From the NCBI GenBank assembly GCA_021018995.1, contig CM037588.1, positions 89,378,765-89,442,764 on the forward strand: a stretch of 64,000 bases of DNA. The letters run 5' to 3'. The notes under the pieces were generated by a model, which was given only the letters and a program-made list of their open reading frames with translations, was not told where the DNA came from and did no database searches. Positions within the stretch are counted from its first letter, which is position 1. The number at the start of each line of letters is the position of its first letter. Of the stretch, positions 1 through 11,025 are shown piece by piece. Both the position numbers and the translations under genes were made by a program. This stretch comes from Chloranthus sessilifolius. Taxonomy: Eukaryota; Streptophyta; Magnoliopsida; Chloranthales; Chloranthaceae.

Positions 1-499
1 CGATAACCCGTTGGAAGTCCTACGCCTCCTCGATGACTGGTGTTCCTTCCTCATCGTAGGCTCGTACACTGTGAAATTACTACACCGGAGATTCAATTTT
101 ACGAGAAGTAACCCTTCATCGGTGCAATTTATGATCGAGAGATCTTTGGTAAGATGAAGGTCAAGGCTATTGATTCTTTTCTCAAAGTCATGAAGTATCT
201 CGTCGGGTATGATCACCGGCTTGTTGTTTAGTCAGGATGCTTTACATCCTAGTGTGGAAGATAGGATAGTAGTCTCAGGAGAAAAGTCTCCTTATTGATC
301 AGACGATGGATTCAGGACGAAGGGTTCCCTTTTTTTTTAAGGTTTTCCTGATTATTTTGGATTTTATATTTTCAAATTTTTAGGATTTTCTATTTTTTCT
401 TTACTTTTTTCTTTTTTGATAATAAATATGGTACAGAGTTGGTTGCCTCAAGAGGCATTGGGAGAGTTGCTTCCTCTAATTGAGGGAGCGAGACGACCA

Positions 500-1383
500 C
501 TAGAGCCGTTCAAGAGATTTTTCAAGAGATGTGGACTTATTGTGAATTTGGATCGTAGTTTGGATTCCCTCTATTACATTGATTGCCTCTTCCTCAAAGA
601 ATCTCTGGAAATCATAATCGATTGAACTATCATCCTCAAAGATATGATATGGTTGCTCTTCCCACAAAGGTGAGCCTCCTAAAGGATCCCCAGGGGGAGC
701 TCTCTCTCTCTCTCCTGATCTAGATAATACGTTGGGATGAGCACGCATGCTCGGCAATGAGGCTGGTAATGGTGAAGAACGCAGGGAGATTCCCAAGGGC
801 ATTCCCATCTTTTAGAATCAATGATAATATCAAGTTCACTTTCTTGATCTGATTAGGCTTGAAGTCCTAGGTTGGCTTGTTCTGCTAATTCGAGTGCGGG
901 GAGGTCTATCCAGTAGTCCTCGTCATCACTTGGCGGAGGTCGCTACTCTTCATCAAGCAATTTCCAAAATATTTAGAGTTGCGGTGCATCTGGGGATAAA
1001 GAAGAGTCTAATTCAAACTCCTCTTCAAACCCCAAGAGTGCAATGTGGGTATTTCCTCCTGGGTCAGCCAACTAGCTGTCAGAATTCTCTTCTTCTTACA
1101 TCGATAGCAGAGCCAGTGAGTTATTGCTTATTTCCATCGTTACAGGGTCGAAGCCGTTCACTTCTGTCATCATAAAATATCGAATCCCACTAGTGAATTA
1201 CTCGAATATGTGAGTGCATGCCTCACAACGGGGCTGATATGGGTGAAAGATACAAGGTGAGTCCCACGGGCATTCCCATCCTTTAAGGCCAAGGCAGAAA
1301 CGGATGCTATACGAGTTAAACTCTGCTTGTGAGGCATCATCTTCTTCCCACATTAAGTATAAATGCTTTTTATCTCCTTGCAA
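500..1383 (-). repeat. Two diverged copies of a protease-RT spacer segment
   Basis: Sequence around 595-815 resembles sequence around 1200-1385. Both copies have a GGGCATTCCCATC block (about 798 and 1269) preceded by a similar GGTGAA-containing segment, and both have TTCCCACA nearby (about 659 and 1346). On the minus strand each gives an acidic open stretch. This is best explained as an old internal duplication in the retroelement spacer, not as two genes. Confidence 0.4.
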
Positions 1384-1540
1384 GGTAGCTATGTGGAAGT
1401 CCTCGTCATCAGTGGATTCCCAATCTTTTGATTGCGGATTGGGCTCAAAAGGCTCCTCCTTTCCCTTTCCTATAGCTCTTTGAGGTCAAACAAGGGATTG
1501 ACTCTTTCAAGGGGTTCATCAATGTCATCATTATGGTTCG

Positions 1541-1900
1541 TCAAATCATTGAACACTTTAACCATTCATTTGATTCTTGTTTCTTCAAATTTAGTGAAGG
1601 ATACCTATTTCTGCTTAGGTACATTGGCTTTCTCAGTGGTCCCATAAACGAAGTGATCATATAGAGACCATTTTGGTGAGGAAAGGAACAGTCGGCTTGT
1701 GAGCCATTCGATTGGAAACCTAGCCCTATGTGCTTGCGTATTTTCGTTGGGACGACAGGTCCTACATGACCTTGCTTATTCTTTTCGAGTCCGGTGTGAG
1801 GAATGTGTCCAAGTTGGTATATAAGATCCCACCCCTTTGTTACGGTGGGGTTGATGTCATAAAGCTTGGCGAGGTCTGGACCGACCTCTCTCCTCGTCAA
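1541..1900 (-). pseudogene. G-patch-like segment downstream of retroelement protease
   Basis: A 119-residue open stretch with the motif GLEKNKQGHVGP followed by KHIGLGF near its middle. It resembles the glycine-rich G-patch-like region (normally GxGLGxxxQG) that follows the protease in Tat/Ogre Gypsy polyproteins; one glycine is replaced by E. It lies directly downstream of the protease domain but in another frame, so a frameshift separates them near 1900-1915. The methionine used as start is not a real translation start, because this is an internal piece of a polyprotein. Confidence 0.45.
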
Positions 1901-1914
1901 CTCTTGTCGACACG

Positions 1915-2472
1915 TCAGGGAGAATTAGGATGGGTAGGGGGGTGGACTTCCGCTACGGTTGTCTCATCTGGGGTTCGAGTCTTTTGAATGTGTCCCGTAT
2001 TTAATACGGAGTCATGGGCTATAGGAATGCTTGTCGCATAATCAGTATCCATCTCCTGGACAGGTGCATCAACGTATATACGGATGATGGAGTCCTCGTA
2101 TGAGAACTTGACGCATTGATGACATGTAGACGCGATAGCCTTCATTGATCCTAACCACTTTCTTCCTAAGATGAGATTGTACGTGCTAGCGGAATTAGAA
2201 ACATGGAAGGTAACGTCCTTGGTCACAGGTCTGTGTCGAACCTGGAGTTTAATAGTCCCTCTAATAAAGTGACGTGATCCGTCATAAACTATAAGTGATA
2301 GGGCCGAGGGCCTAACATCTTGTTCCGTCCAATCGAGCATCTTTAACATCGTGAGTAGGCAAATATTGAGTTCTACTCTGGTATCCACTAACGCATGAGG
2401 TACAGAGAATCCTCTAATGATGACTGTGGGATATATAAGAGTGGCACTCCCACGGAGTGGCTCCTTAGGCAT
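1915..2472 (-). pseudogene. Retroviral-type aspartic protease, Tat-lineage Gypsy, degraded
   Basis: A 185-residue open stretch with the retropepsin layout: an active-site-like ALVDTRVELNIC near residues 27-38, then a flap region and YNLILGRKWL near residues 99-108. In active enzymes the triad is DTG or DNG-S; here the glycine is R, so activity is unlikely. The same frame runs upstream to about 2838 but is broken by two stops, one near 2504 and a TAG at 2635-2637. It would have processed the gag-pol polyprotein. Confidence 0.65.
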
Positions 2473-3588
2473 GTCTGCATCGATGAATGTGAGTGCTGGA
2501 GGTTACACCATGTCCGAGGCGATTTGATGAAGTTCATCTAGGGTTATGTCCCCATCTACCTGTGTGACCTCAAGTGTCCTTACCAACAATCGGTGATGAT
2601 CAGGTGATTTTTTTATGAGCTCTAATACAGATATCTAAGCTGGGATCTTTCGAAGGTGCCGTAGAAGGTCGTATTCTTGCCCTGGCTCGAGTGTAATTTC
2701 TTTACCTAGCCGATGAGCCTTAGGTGCAGGTGGTTGGAGCGGTTGAGATGCAGGAATTGGCGGAGGAATGATGTGAGGTGGGGGCGGCAAGTTAACCTCT
2801 CTTTCTCTTACACTCCCGTCTGGTTGTGGTGCATTCATAAAATCCCTATTTCGAGGGAAAGGGGGAGGTGGATAATTGGTTCCGAATTTGAGAATCGGGC
2901 AAGTCGACTGTTGACTGAACCTAGCGTGGCTCGACGCTTAACATATTTGCGAAGCAAGTGAAGTCAGAAGTCGTAGCGTGGGCCTGCACGCCGCCTTTCC
3001 AAGGTGGGAGATACTGCGTGTAATCCTCTTCTTCTAAGAAAGCAGAAACTAGTGCCTCATGCGGGTTAGGATGTTTTTCTCGCTTGCCTTCTTTTATGTT
3101 CGGTAAACACTCGGTCTTCATTTCATTTTATGAGTTTGGAACCTTTCGGGTGACACTTTCTACCCATGCAACAGTTTGGGCGACAGTTTGGAGAATGTGA
3201 TCTCCATACTCAGGTTCTCAGACAAAGGAGGCGGTGATGGTATAGGTTCAAGGATTGGAGAGGTTGAAGGTTCTGGTGGGTGACGATGGAGGAATGGTTT
3301 TTTGGCCCTAAAAGAGTGGACTCGTATCTAAGTGAACTTTGAATAAGGAGGCGGATTTGGCGGGGTAATGCGAATGATTAAGGTCGAAGGATGTGGGAGC
3401 GAAAGACTCTCACAGTGGTAGCAGGAACGTTGGAGGGTTGGATGTGAGTGATCAAAGTAGAAGGTTAGAAAGAGGGTTGACTGGAGAGATCCACAGTGGT
3501 GACATGAGTTAGTGCCCCCTGGAGAGTTAGAACTAGAGATTAATGATAGGACTATAAATTGTGATTTTAGAGTAGGACTGCTAGACAC
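2473..3588 (-). pseudogene. Gag C-terminal region and gag-protease linker, degraded
   Basis: Minus-strand open stretches at 3588-3328, 3121-2921 and 2838-2635 encode proline-rich and charged sequence; the last ends LLRHLRKIPA and then hits a stop. After the stop the same frame continues with LDELHQIASDM, another stop, and then the protease. The proline-rich run at residues 16-41 of the 2838-2635 piece is typical of the linker before protease in Tat-like elements. No start codon is meaningful here. Confidence 0.45.
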
Positions 3589-4527
3589 TGAAGAGTATCA
3601 ATCCTTTGACCCAAGACCCAGTTGGGCATGGAGAAAAATGCCAACTAAGGCCTGATGGCCTTGCCTCGGCACCTGAGGCAAGCACAAGTGGTTGCCTCGG
3701 CCACCAAGGCAAGTGAAAATAATTAATAAAATTATAGGTATTAAAAGTACATACTTACAATATTATATCATATAATATATAAGATAGGTGTAGTAGCTTT
3801 ACACTACAACCCAAACCCAATCTTTACAAGGCTTATACACTCAAAACAGTGTATGAGACTTGTATTAAAGCCAAGCCACAATGGGATTATATACCTATAC
3901 ATTGAAAATTTTATGTGAACAATACATGGGATTCCATCCCATATCAGCTTATAAGCTGTTTTGTTCGCCAACAACCTACACGCATGCGTGAGTCATTCTC
4001 GACTCCCATGCACGCAATCGCCAGCCACTTCCTTCTTCCTTCTTTCTTCTTCCATTTCAAAAACCCTTAGCCAATCAGATCCTACAATTCAAGTCGAAGG
4101 CACATGCGGTCTCGGGGAGCTCTTGCAGCCTAGTTCTCACGAGCTCGACGAACTCGACGACACCGACGCACGTCCGGCGTCATCGTAACAATAAACTTCA
4201 CTAAAAGGAATGTCGTAAACAACTCACATACTAGTCTAGGTTCCTTCCATCAATTATTTATGATCAACTATAAATCTGTAGTGTCGATTCACTGAGATCA
4301 AATTGGTAACACGAATCACAAATTGAAATGGGTTTTGAAACCCGTATTGGTGAATAAACTACACCGAAAATTTCAGACAAAACTGAATAAGAAAAATCCC
4401 AATTTCTGTGCAATATATATATATATGAATATATTATCCATATGTATACAAAATACCCGGCCAATTGCTTGAGTAAAAGAACCCAAAATGGAGCAGAAAA
4501 CACCCCAGCAAGCCCCGCCTAATAGGC

Positions 4528-4788
4528 TTGCCGCGGCAACCTTATAGGCTTGCCTTGGCAAGGTACTCAGGTTTGCCGCGGCAACATTATGCATTGACCA
4601 CAGTTTGGTAGTTTGGTCATAACGTTTGACCCCGAACTCTAAATGGCACGATTTGTGATGCGTTGGAAAAGGGACAACGAACCCTACAATATTTTTGAAG
4701 GAAAAAATTTCTAAATACAACGTTTAAGGGGTCAAAAATTGGTGACAAGTCACAATAACATGCTCAGCTGCAAAGCTTGCTGCGGCAA
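4528..4788. repeat. Dispersed 12-bp palindrome TTGCCGCGGCAA
   Basis: Perfect copies at 4528-4539 and 4573-4584, and near-perfect copies at 4550-4561 (TTGCCTTGGCAA) and 4777-4788 (TTGCTGCGGCAA). Looser relatives with longer spacers occur at about 3660-3715 (TTGCCTCGG...GAGGCAA). Spacing is irregular, so this is a reiterated motif rather than a strict tandem repeat. Confidence 0.6.
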
Positions 4789-5464
4789 CCCTGAATCTGG
4801 CGCGCTTGGTGACACCTCTGTCAGGGGTTTGTGCTGGGATGACTTGCAAAGTTTGATCATGAGACTGGGGACCATAAATGGTTCATAATTAGGGTCTATG
4901 TTGACCCAATTAACCATTAAAACTACTAAAACTATGATCATAAATCCTAGGTATTTGGTGCACATGACGAGTTTGCTTGAAGACATATATGCACGGGTAA
5001 TCAGTTGCACGTAAGCCTGGTATAAGGTAGGGAAATTACCTTACTCATTTATATTGAGTTTGCTGATTCTTGTTTAGATAAGCTATTATTAGGAGCATAT
5101 GGATAACTAGGAAAGTTTTTAGTCATGTGATAAAGAAGTTACTATGAGTTCAGTGCATTTAAGACGTAATTCAGGATGAATATGTTAGTACCATCTGAAA
5201 CATGAAGATGCCACTTCTGTGTATAAGGATGATAGATAATAGTTTTTGTGGGATGTTTTGCATGACTATGCTTACATCAGTTTTATGGTTACCAATTATG
5301 ATATCTGATTTTTATATAGATATGCTAGATTAACTTAACTACAAAAAGGATGCTAAGCTTGAGATTTAAGTATGCTTTAACATGACTTGTGAATGATAAG
5401 CTTGGTGATTGTTTTTGTATGACTATGTTATTTCGGCTTTGAAGAGTTTAGCATTGATAGTCCC

Positions 5465-5855
5465 GCTTGAGAATTCAGTGGTGATGGTTCAGTTTTAAAA
5501 GTATAGCTTTGAGCACTTATCAGCTAGCTCCGTTTTGTGGAATAAATAGTATAACCATGCAATGCTAGTTTGAATATGGTAGCTTGCTAATTCAGCTTTG
5601 AGAGTTCATCTGTGATAGGACAGTTTTGAAAGTTACACTTTGATAATTGCTAGCTCAGTTTTGCTGAAAAGTAAATAGGATGACCATGCTATGTTAGTTT
5701 TGATTATGTACGTTTGATAGTGCAGCTTTAGAATTCAGATTTGATAAGTACAGTTTTGATAATTTGGCTTTAATAAAGTATTAGCTCAGTTTTGCGGAAT
5801 AAATGGATATCAATATACTATGGTATTGTTGAGTATGCTAGTTTTCATTATATAC
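5465..5855. repeat. Tandem repeat, ~130 bp x 3
   Basis: Units start at about 5465, 5596 and 5726. Each runs through a GAATTCA-like start, a CAGTTTT block, AGCTCAGTTTTG(C/T)(G/T)GAA, AAATAG and an ATGACCATGCTATG-like segment. Copies are diverged. The array sits inside the LTR-like block. Confidence 0.65.
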
Positions 5856-6021
5856 AAGCATAAGAAGTTCAGTTATGCTAGACAAGTTTTTCATATGATT
5901 TTAAGATATATGCGCATGATGTCGCATACATGGAAAACAATATGATCATCATGTTCTCGCATGCTTGATCTTATACATGGTCACTTCTTGATTTTTGATA
6001 CTCGTTTGCTTCATGTTAAGC

Positions 6022-6290
6022 CAAGCGACCCTGCTAACTTAGCTCAAGGGCTTGACCAATCTCGTGTCAAGTGACCTTGCTAACAAAGCTCAAGGGCTTG
6101 ACCTATTGAACCAAGTGACCCTGCAAACTTAGACCAGGAGCTTGACCAGCCTCGTGTCAAGTGACCTTGCTAACATAGCTCAAGGGCTTGACTTCTTGAG
6201 TCAAGTGACCCTGTTAACCTCACCCAGGGGCTTGATTATCTTAGTCTAAGTGATCCCGCTAACTCGGGAGCTTGATTTTCTTGTTTCTTG
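6022..6290. repeat. Tandem repeat, 44/46 bp x 6
   Basis: The unit is CAAGTGACCCTGCTAAC followed by TAGCTCAAGGGCTTGAC and a short spacer. Starts fall at 6022, 6068, 6112, 6158, 6202 and 6246, giving spacings 46, 44, 46, 44, 44. The alternation and the alternating CT/TT variants suggest that the amplified unit was a 90-bp dimer. Confidence 0.8.
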
Positions 6291-8031
6291 TTCTTGTACA
6301 TGTCTTGTTTCAGCATGATTCCTTGATCTCGCCTGATTCCTTGTCAACATGAATATGTTAGCATGAATATGTCAACATGCATAGGGTAACATGATAAAAT
6401 AATTGCATGTTTTAGTGTTTGTTCTGTTAAGTGCTGCTAGAATAGATTAATGCTAGACTAAACCTAAGATAAGATGACATGTGTTTTATTTTATTTGCTT
6501 CTAGACATGAATGAAAAAGCTAACATATAAATTAGTTGTGTAATTATCCCTACTGAGCTTCGATGATAGCTCATCCTACAACTTTATGTCTTAGCTGCAG
6601 ATATTGCTCAAGACCCTAAGGACGAGGCTGTTCGTACTTACCATCAGGAGGACGAGGGAGATTCTATGGAGAAATTTTTTCCTTGAGAGATTTTGAGAGA
6701 GAGTAGTGATTGTAAATATGTATAAATAGCAGTGTGGTATGAGATAGTTTACTACTTCAGGTATAGGTTTTCCATTTATATTCCTGTTTAGTTTGCTGCT
6801 TTTGTTGCTTTAGATAAATGAATAAATATCAGTTGTTGCCATATTTCTATGTATCAGAGTTAATTAAATTCACTTCCGCATATGTAACACTTTGTATATG
6901 ATGCCCTTATATGATAGGATCATATTAGGTGATCCGACGGTGCGACCTTTCACATTTAGGAGAGGGGGAAAAGTCAGGCTGTCACACCGTATCCCTCTGA
7001 GGAAAAGATTGTTACTCACTCCTTTTGGAAAGTATTAGATACAACCTATTCCCCACATCATTGAGCCTTAGCCCCCTCTTCTACTTTTTTTGGATGATAA
7101 ATCAAAAGCCTTACATGATACTCCTAGAAATGACACCAAAAACTGATGAATGATGACTGATGCAATCACTTACTCTGCCTACCATACTTCTCCCTAATAA
7201 CTATGGGATAGGATTATCATCACCTTAAAATAGACCCCCGACATACAACTAGCTTAATCTAAGAGACCTCCCACGGTTCGATGACAGTACCGATCAACCT
7301 TTCTTCAAAACTAACTCACCAAATACCCATGACTACTTGAAGACCAAAAGTGCTCATCTAAAGCCCAGGAAAGCTCCATTGCATCTAGACATTGGGACAT
7401 TTTTTTATCAGAAGAAGAATCACCTTAGAAGCATCAATTTGTCCACAAGGAAGATGAGGAATAACGAAGTCACCATCCGGAGAATGATACTAAAGATACT
7501 GTGCTGTCAATCCTACCACGCTCCTACACTGAGGCATTTTTATTTTTATTTTTATTTTATTATTATTTTAGTTTTTTGCTTTCCCTATTGTATTATTTCT
7601 ATTTTAAAAAGAAAAAAAAAAAGAAGAGGAAAAAGAAAAGAAATAAATAAATAAATAAGAGCAACATATCCATCTTTTACTACCAGACCCCGCTCTGAGA
7701 CACTCACCCCCCTTGACAATTTGCAAGGGGGAGAACAAAAATTACTGATAGCATTACCTTTACATGTGCAGACACAAAGCAACCTTCAACCATCACCAGG
7801 CCAGCTCAGGAAATATCCAAGTGCCAATGACAGTCAACGGCGCTAAAGAAACAAAAAAAGCGAGAGACAAATGCAAGAGGTAATCAAAGGGAAATGAGCA
7901 ATCAGGTACATCTAAATCGAAAAATCTCCATATATATATATCAAAATTTTCTTTCTTTTTACACTTGCCACCGGGGGCACCCCCCCCTGTATGTACAATG
8001 CGCACACAAAAAAAAACACTCACACACACCC

Positions 8032-8274
8032 CTACTCCCTACGCTGCCGCTGGGATGGTCGAGCACCGCTGTCCCCAGTATCATCAGCTCGAAGCTCCAC
8101 AGACTGGTCCTCTGAAAACACAATCTCAACATTCGGAGTCCTAAGAACCTCTAGACGACGCGGCCCCGCTACAGAGTCTCCCTCACTCATCTGACTAACA
8201 GACTGCCTCGATCGAGAATGAGGGGGATATCCCGCAAGAATCTCACGAACAACAGAATCCTCAGGAGCATCACC
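8032..8274 (-). pseudogene. Antisense ORF remnant in the 3' region of the Tat-like element
   Basis: An open frame of 80 codons on the minus strand, from an in-frame stop at 8275-8277 to a TAG at 8032-8034. It translates to hydrophilic sequence beginning GDAPEDSVVREILAGYPP, containing VSQMSEGD and GPRRLEVLRTPNVEIVF, and ending SQRQRRE. Composition is protein-like, unlike the surrounding A-rich DNA. It probably is the C-terminal end of an antisense accessory ORF of the kind described in Tat-lineage elements. The family is not recognised, and upstream sequence to its right is not open. Confidence 0.35.
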
Positions 8275-10606
8275 TCAAGGCGAAGATTACATGAAATAAC
8301 AAATATATGAAGAAACGACATCCCAATCGGACGGTTAGATCACTCGATATCGCTAAAATATGAATTTTAGAACACAAAATATCCAGAAAAAGTAAAACTC
8401 GAGACTAAATCAAGAATGAGAAACAAATGAAGGCTCCCTCACTCATATAGAGTATGGACTTAATCGCGTGCCCATACACGTGCGCTTAACTCAGTCACGT
8501 GCCACGCACACTGCGCACAATCCAAAACACACGCTCCAACTCGAACGCGCAATGAAACCATCGCCCACTCCGCCCACGCAATGCTTCGATCACATGCAAT
8601 ACATGAACCACATAAGCCTATCAAAAGGCTCACACGAGCCACGTAATACGAAAGGCCCACCGTGCAGTGGCCTGGTGACGCTCTAATCACCCGCTCACTA
8701 TAGTCCGCATAATCCCATCAAACGAAGGCCTCATGTCATGTGATACGAAAGGTCGCCCACGCAGTAACCTGGTGATGCCCCAATCACGTGCAAGATTTTG
8801 AATGCATAATTCAATCACCCGCACACTCACAAATGCACAAATAACCCTTCAAAGCTGCAATCGCACGCTCGAAAACAAGCGCACAATCATATTGAGCAAC
8901 CTAAAATAGGTGTGCAATACCTGACTTTGAACAGAATCTACACCTTCACACCTTTCCACCCCATCCTGATCAAAATTCCCTATCCCATCGTGTGGCCTCA
9001 CACGCTGTTCAGAAAGAATGACACAGTCGCATACCCATCTCCCATTACGATCCCACTAGAGATGGAGAACCCCATTACATAACTCCGTCACGCACGTCCC
9101 ATCGTGATAAATCAATCATACCACCACCCATCATCTCGTGAGAAGCCAAAGATGAAGCCAATCACAACGCAACCACAATGTGATCTTAGAACCCAAGATC
9201 TACCAAAGAAAGAAATAAGACACACCTATTGCGCAAGTATCCTACCGGCATCCCATCACAAATAATGAAACATCTAAACACAACCACCACACATTCATGA
9301 ATATGTCCCCTCGCAATGCAACTATAACTCATTCCCATCATGAACATGCCCCATGTTGACACAACAATCGCATTTGGTCCTACAACCCCAACACCAATCA
9401 CACCTCCTTGAAACCCCCATCACAAAACAGCACATGGAGTCAATCTTTCTAAAGGCCACATCGCTAACTATGCTCAGCCAACATCCCATCACAAACATCA
9501 CTATCCGAAAAAGCTTAGACAACACCTGCCATGCCATATGATGAAAACGAAGAAAGCTCGATCGTGTCCTATCGCTAAAGCAAAGAGCCCTCCTCTCAAA
9601 TTGCTCACTGCGTAACAGTCGCTAGGACTTATCCAGCACATAGCCAAAGGAAGAATCCCGAAGTCCCATCATGACATTACTTCTCCCAAGACATCACATC
9701 ACATTGGCGATTACTAAGCACTGCCATAGCAGACATAAAAAAAAGAGAAGAATCCCTAAGTCCCATCGCGACATCACGGCGACAGCCAGCTGGTCCCGCC
9801 ACCAGCTATACAAAAATCCCGACAACCCATCAGTCCCATCATAGACTACACCAGCTATGCACAACACAGGTAAGTATCACCCTCTCTTTTACTCGATATT
9901 CCTTGTAAAATATAGTTAGCTAGGATTAAGTCCAAAATGTTTTCAAAACCTATCTCTCTCGACTCACGAATCACTTAGTCCTCCCATAAGAGACAATCAT
10001 CAGTATTTACCGAGCAGGTTAGACAGAGTATCCAACATGCCAAGTGTCGCCTTGACAACCACACAAACGGTCGGGTCCACAAATCCCATACCGGTGGATC
10101 TGCTCAGCGACATCTTGGAAGCCACGTTTTTCAAAGATTTACAACCGAATTGATCTTAAGTTAAAAATCCCAAAATTTCAAAACCCCCTTACTTCTAAAA
10201 AAAAAATCTCTTACTTCTCAAACCAACAACCTTTACTTCCAAAAAAAAAAATCTCTTTTACCTCCAAAACAAAACAAAAAAAAAAAAAAAAAAAAACCAA
10301 AATAATAATAAACAAAGAGACTTTACTTACCAAAATTCACTTCAATTACCAGCCCAAACCAGCCATTTCCCTGGGAAACTGGACAATGAGTATATTTAAT
10401 CTAAGAACCTACAAACACCTATTGGAAAAGGAACGTCTGACGCGCATTGGTGTGAGCAATGATGCGCCCGGTCTAACATGACTTGCAAAAGTCTTCGACA
10501 TTATATTGCATTTTATTATTGGTCTTTGGACCTTATTTATGGACATTTGTATAATGCCTCTCTGTACCTCGACTGCATCATACCCCTCTGTTTGATTGCC
10601 CCTTGT

Positions 10607-10850
10607 AGCAGGTCACAGCATGCGGCGGGATGTCCCTTGCACCCACAGATTAGGATATGGTGATTCTCCTTTCCGTTTGGCTGTCACTCGCAGCAAGTCA
10701 CGCCATGCGTCGGGATGCCCCTTACACCAGTGAAATAAGATACGCTCACTTCCCCCGTAGACTGTATATGACAGCGGATCACGATAAGCGATGGGATCGC
10801 CCCTAGGCATCCACGGTATGGAACACGCTTTTCGACAGCTACCACTGGGT
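10607..10850. repeat. Tandem repeat, ~83 bp x 3
   Basis: Units start at about 10607, 10692 and 10773. Each contains AGCA(G/A)GTCAC, then GCATGCG(G/T)CGGGATG-like sequence, CCCCTT-like sequence, and a final ACACC/ACCC block. The third copy is the most diverged. It lies about 200 bp before the polypurine tract. Confidence 0.6.
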
Positions 10851-11012
10851 CCCCGAATGCTCCATCTTAGCTTGTACTAATAGATAAGAAAGCCAAGCAT
10901 GTCATGTCAACATCCCCAGTTCACATTTGTTATTTTCCAAGAGCAATGAGAAGACACCTCGAATGAGGGGTGTCTACTTCTTCGACGCGTTCTTACTTCA
11001 TAAGAGCACGCT

Positions 11013-11022
11013 GAAGAGGGGC
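11013..11022 (+). other. Polypurine tract before LTR A
   Basis: GAAGAGGGGC immediately precedes CATT and the LTR start TGTAGACACC at 11026. It is the expected plus-strand primer site of an LTR retrotransposon and makes LTR A a 3' LTR. Confidence 0.6.
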
Positions 11023-11025
11023 ATT

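Larger units (their letters stand above)
1..3588 (-). mobile_element. Tat-lineage Ty3/Gypsy gag-protease remnant
   Basis: Read on the minus strand (right to left), this block gives a proline-rich gag-like tail (about 3588-2640), an aspartic protease domain (2472-1915), a glycine-rich G-patch-like stretch (1900-1541) and a protease-to-RT spacer (1383-500). This order is typical of Tat/Ogre Gypsy elements. The frame is broken by at least two in-frame stops and a frameshift. No LTR or RT is visible; the rest of pol would lie left of position 1. The right side is cut near 3600, where a different repeat begins. Lineage assignment is by motif recognition only. Confidence 0.65.
3600..6987. repeat. 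LTR-like repeat ending in GGCTGTCACA (copy 1)
   Basis: This non-coding block ends at 6987 in GGCTGTCACA. A second, diverged block at 42080-43082 ends the same way, and both share the layout TACT(G/A)AGCTT, then TAGCTCA(C/T)CC, then a GCAG about 30 bp on (about 6550-6600 and 42710-42750). It contains two tandem arrays and a plus-strand TATAAATAG at 6720. Terminal TG or CA with GTCACA is common in chromovirus-type Gypsy LTRs, but I see no primer site or target duplication. Left boundary and strand are uncertain. Confidence 0.4.
6988..11025 (+). mobile_element. 3' non-coding part of a plus-strand Tat-like element
   Basis: This stretch ends in a polypurine tract followed directly by LTR A at 11026, so it is the 3' internal region of a plus-strand element. 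It has no credible sense-strand gene; open frames such as 7337-7654 run through low-complexity A/T sequence. An antisense coding remnant lies at 8032-8274 and an ~83-bp triplicate repeat at 10607-10850. A long 3' region with an antisense ORF is known in Tat-lineage elements. Its pol region is absent; the left neighbour is the LTR-like repeat. Confidence 0.5.

Noticed and set aside
6594..6686. Possible splice acceptor and 30-codon exon ending FFP*
   Set aside because: Thirty open codons are not significant by chance and the partner repeat at 42745 does not conserve the peptide.
6855..6864. GTATCAGAGT as a tRNA-Met primer site
   Set aside because: Only nine bases match and no LTR end precedes it; it lies inside the LTR-like repeat.
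7337..7654. 105-codon plus-strand open frame
   Set aside because: Its second half is translated poly-T/poly-A low-complexity DNA, and it lies in the 3' non-coding part of a retroelement.
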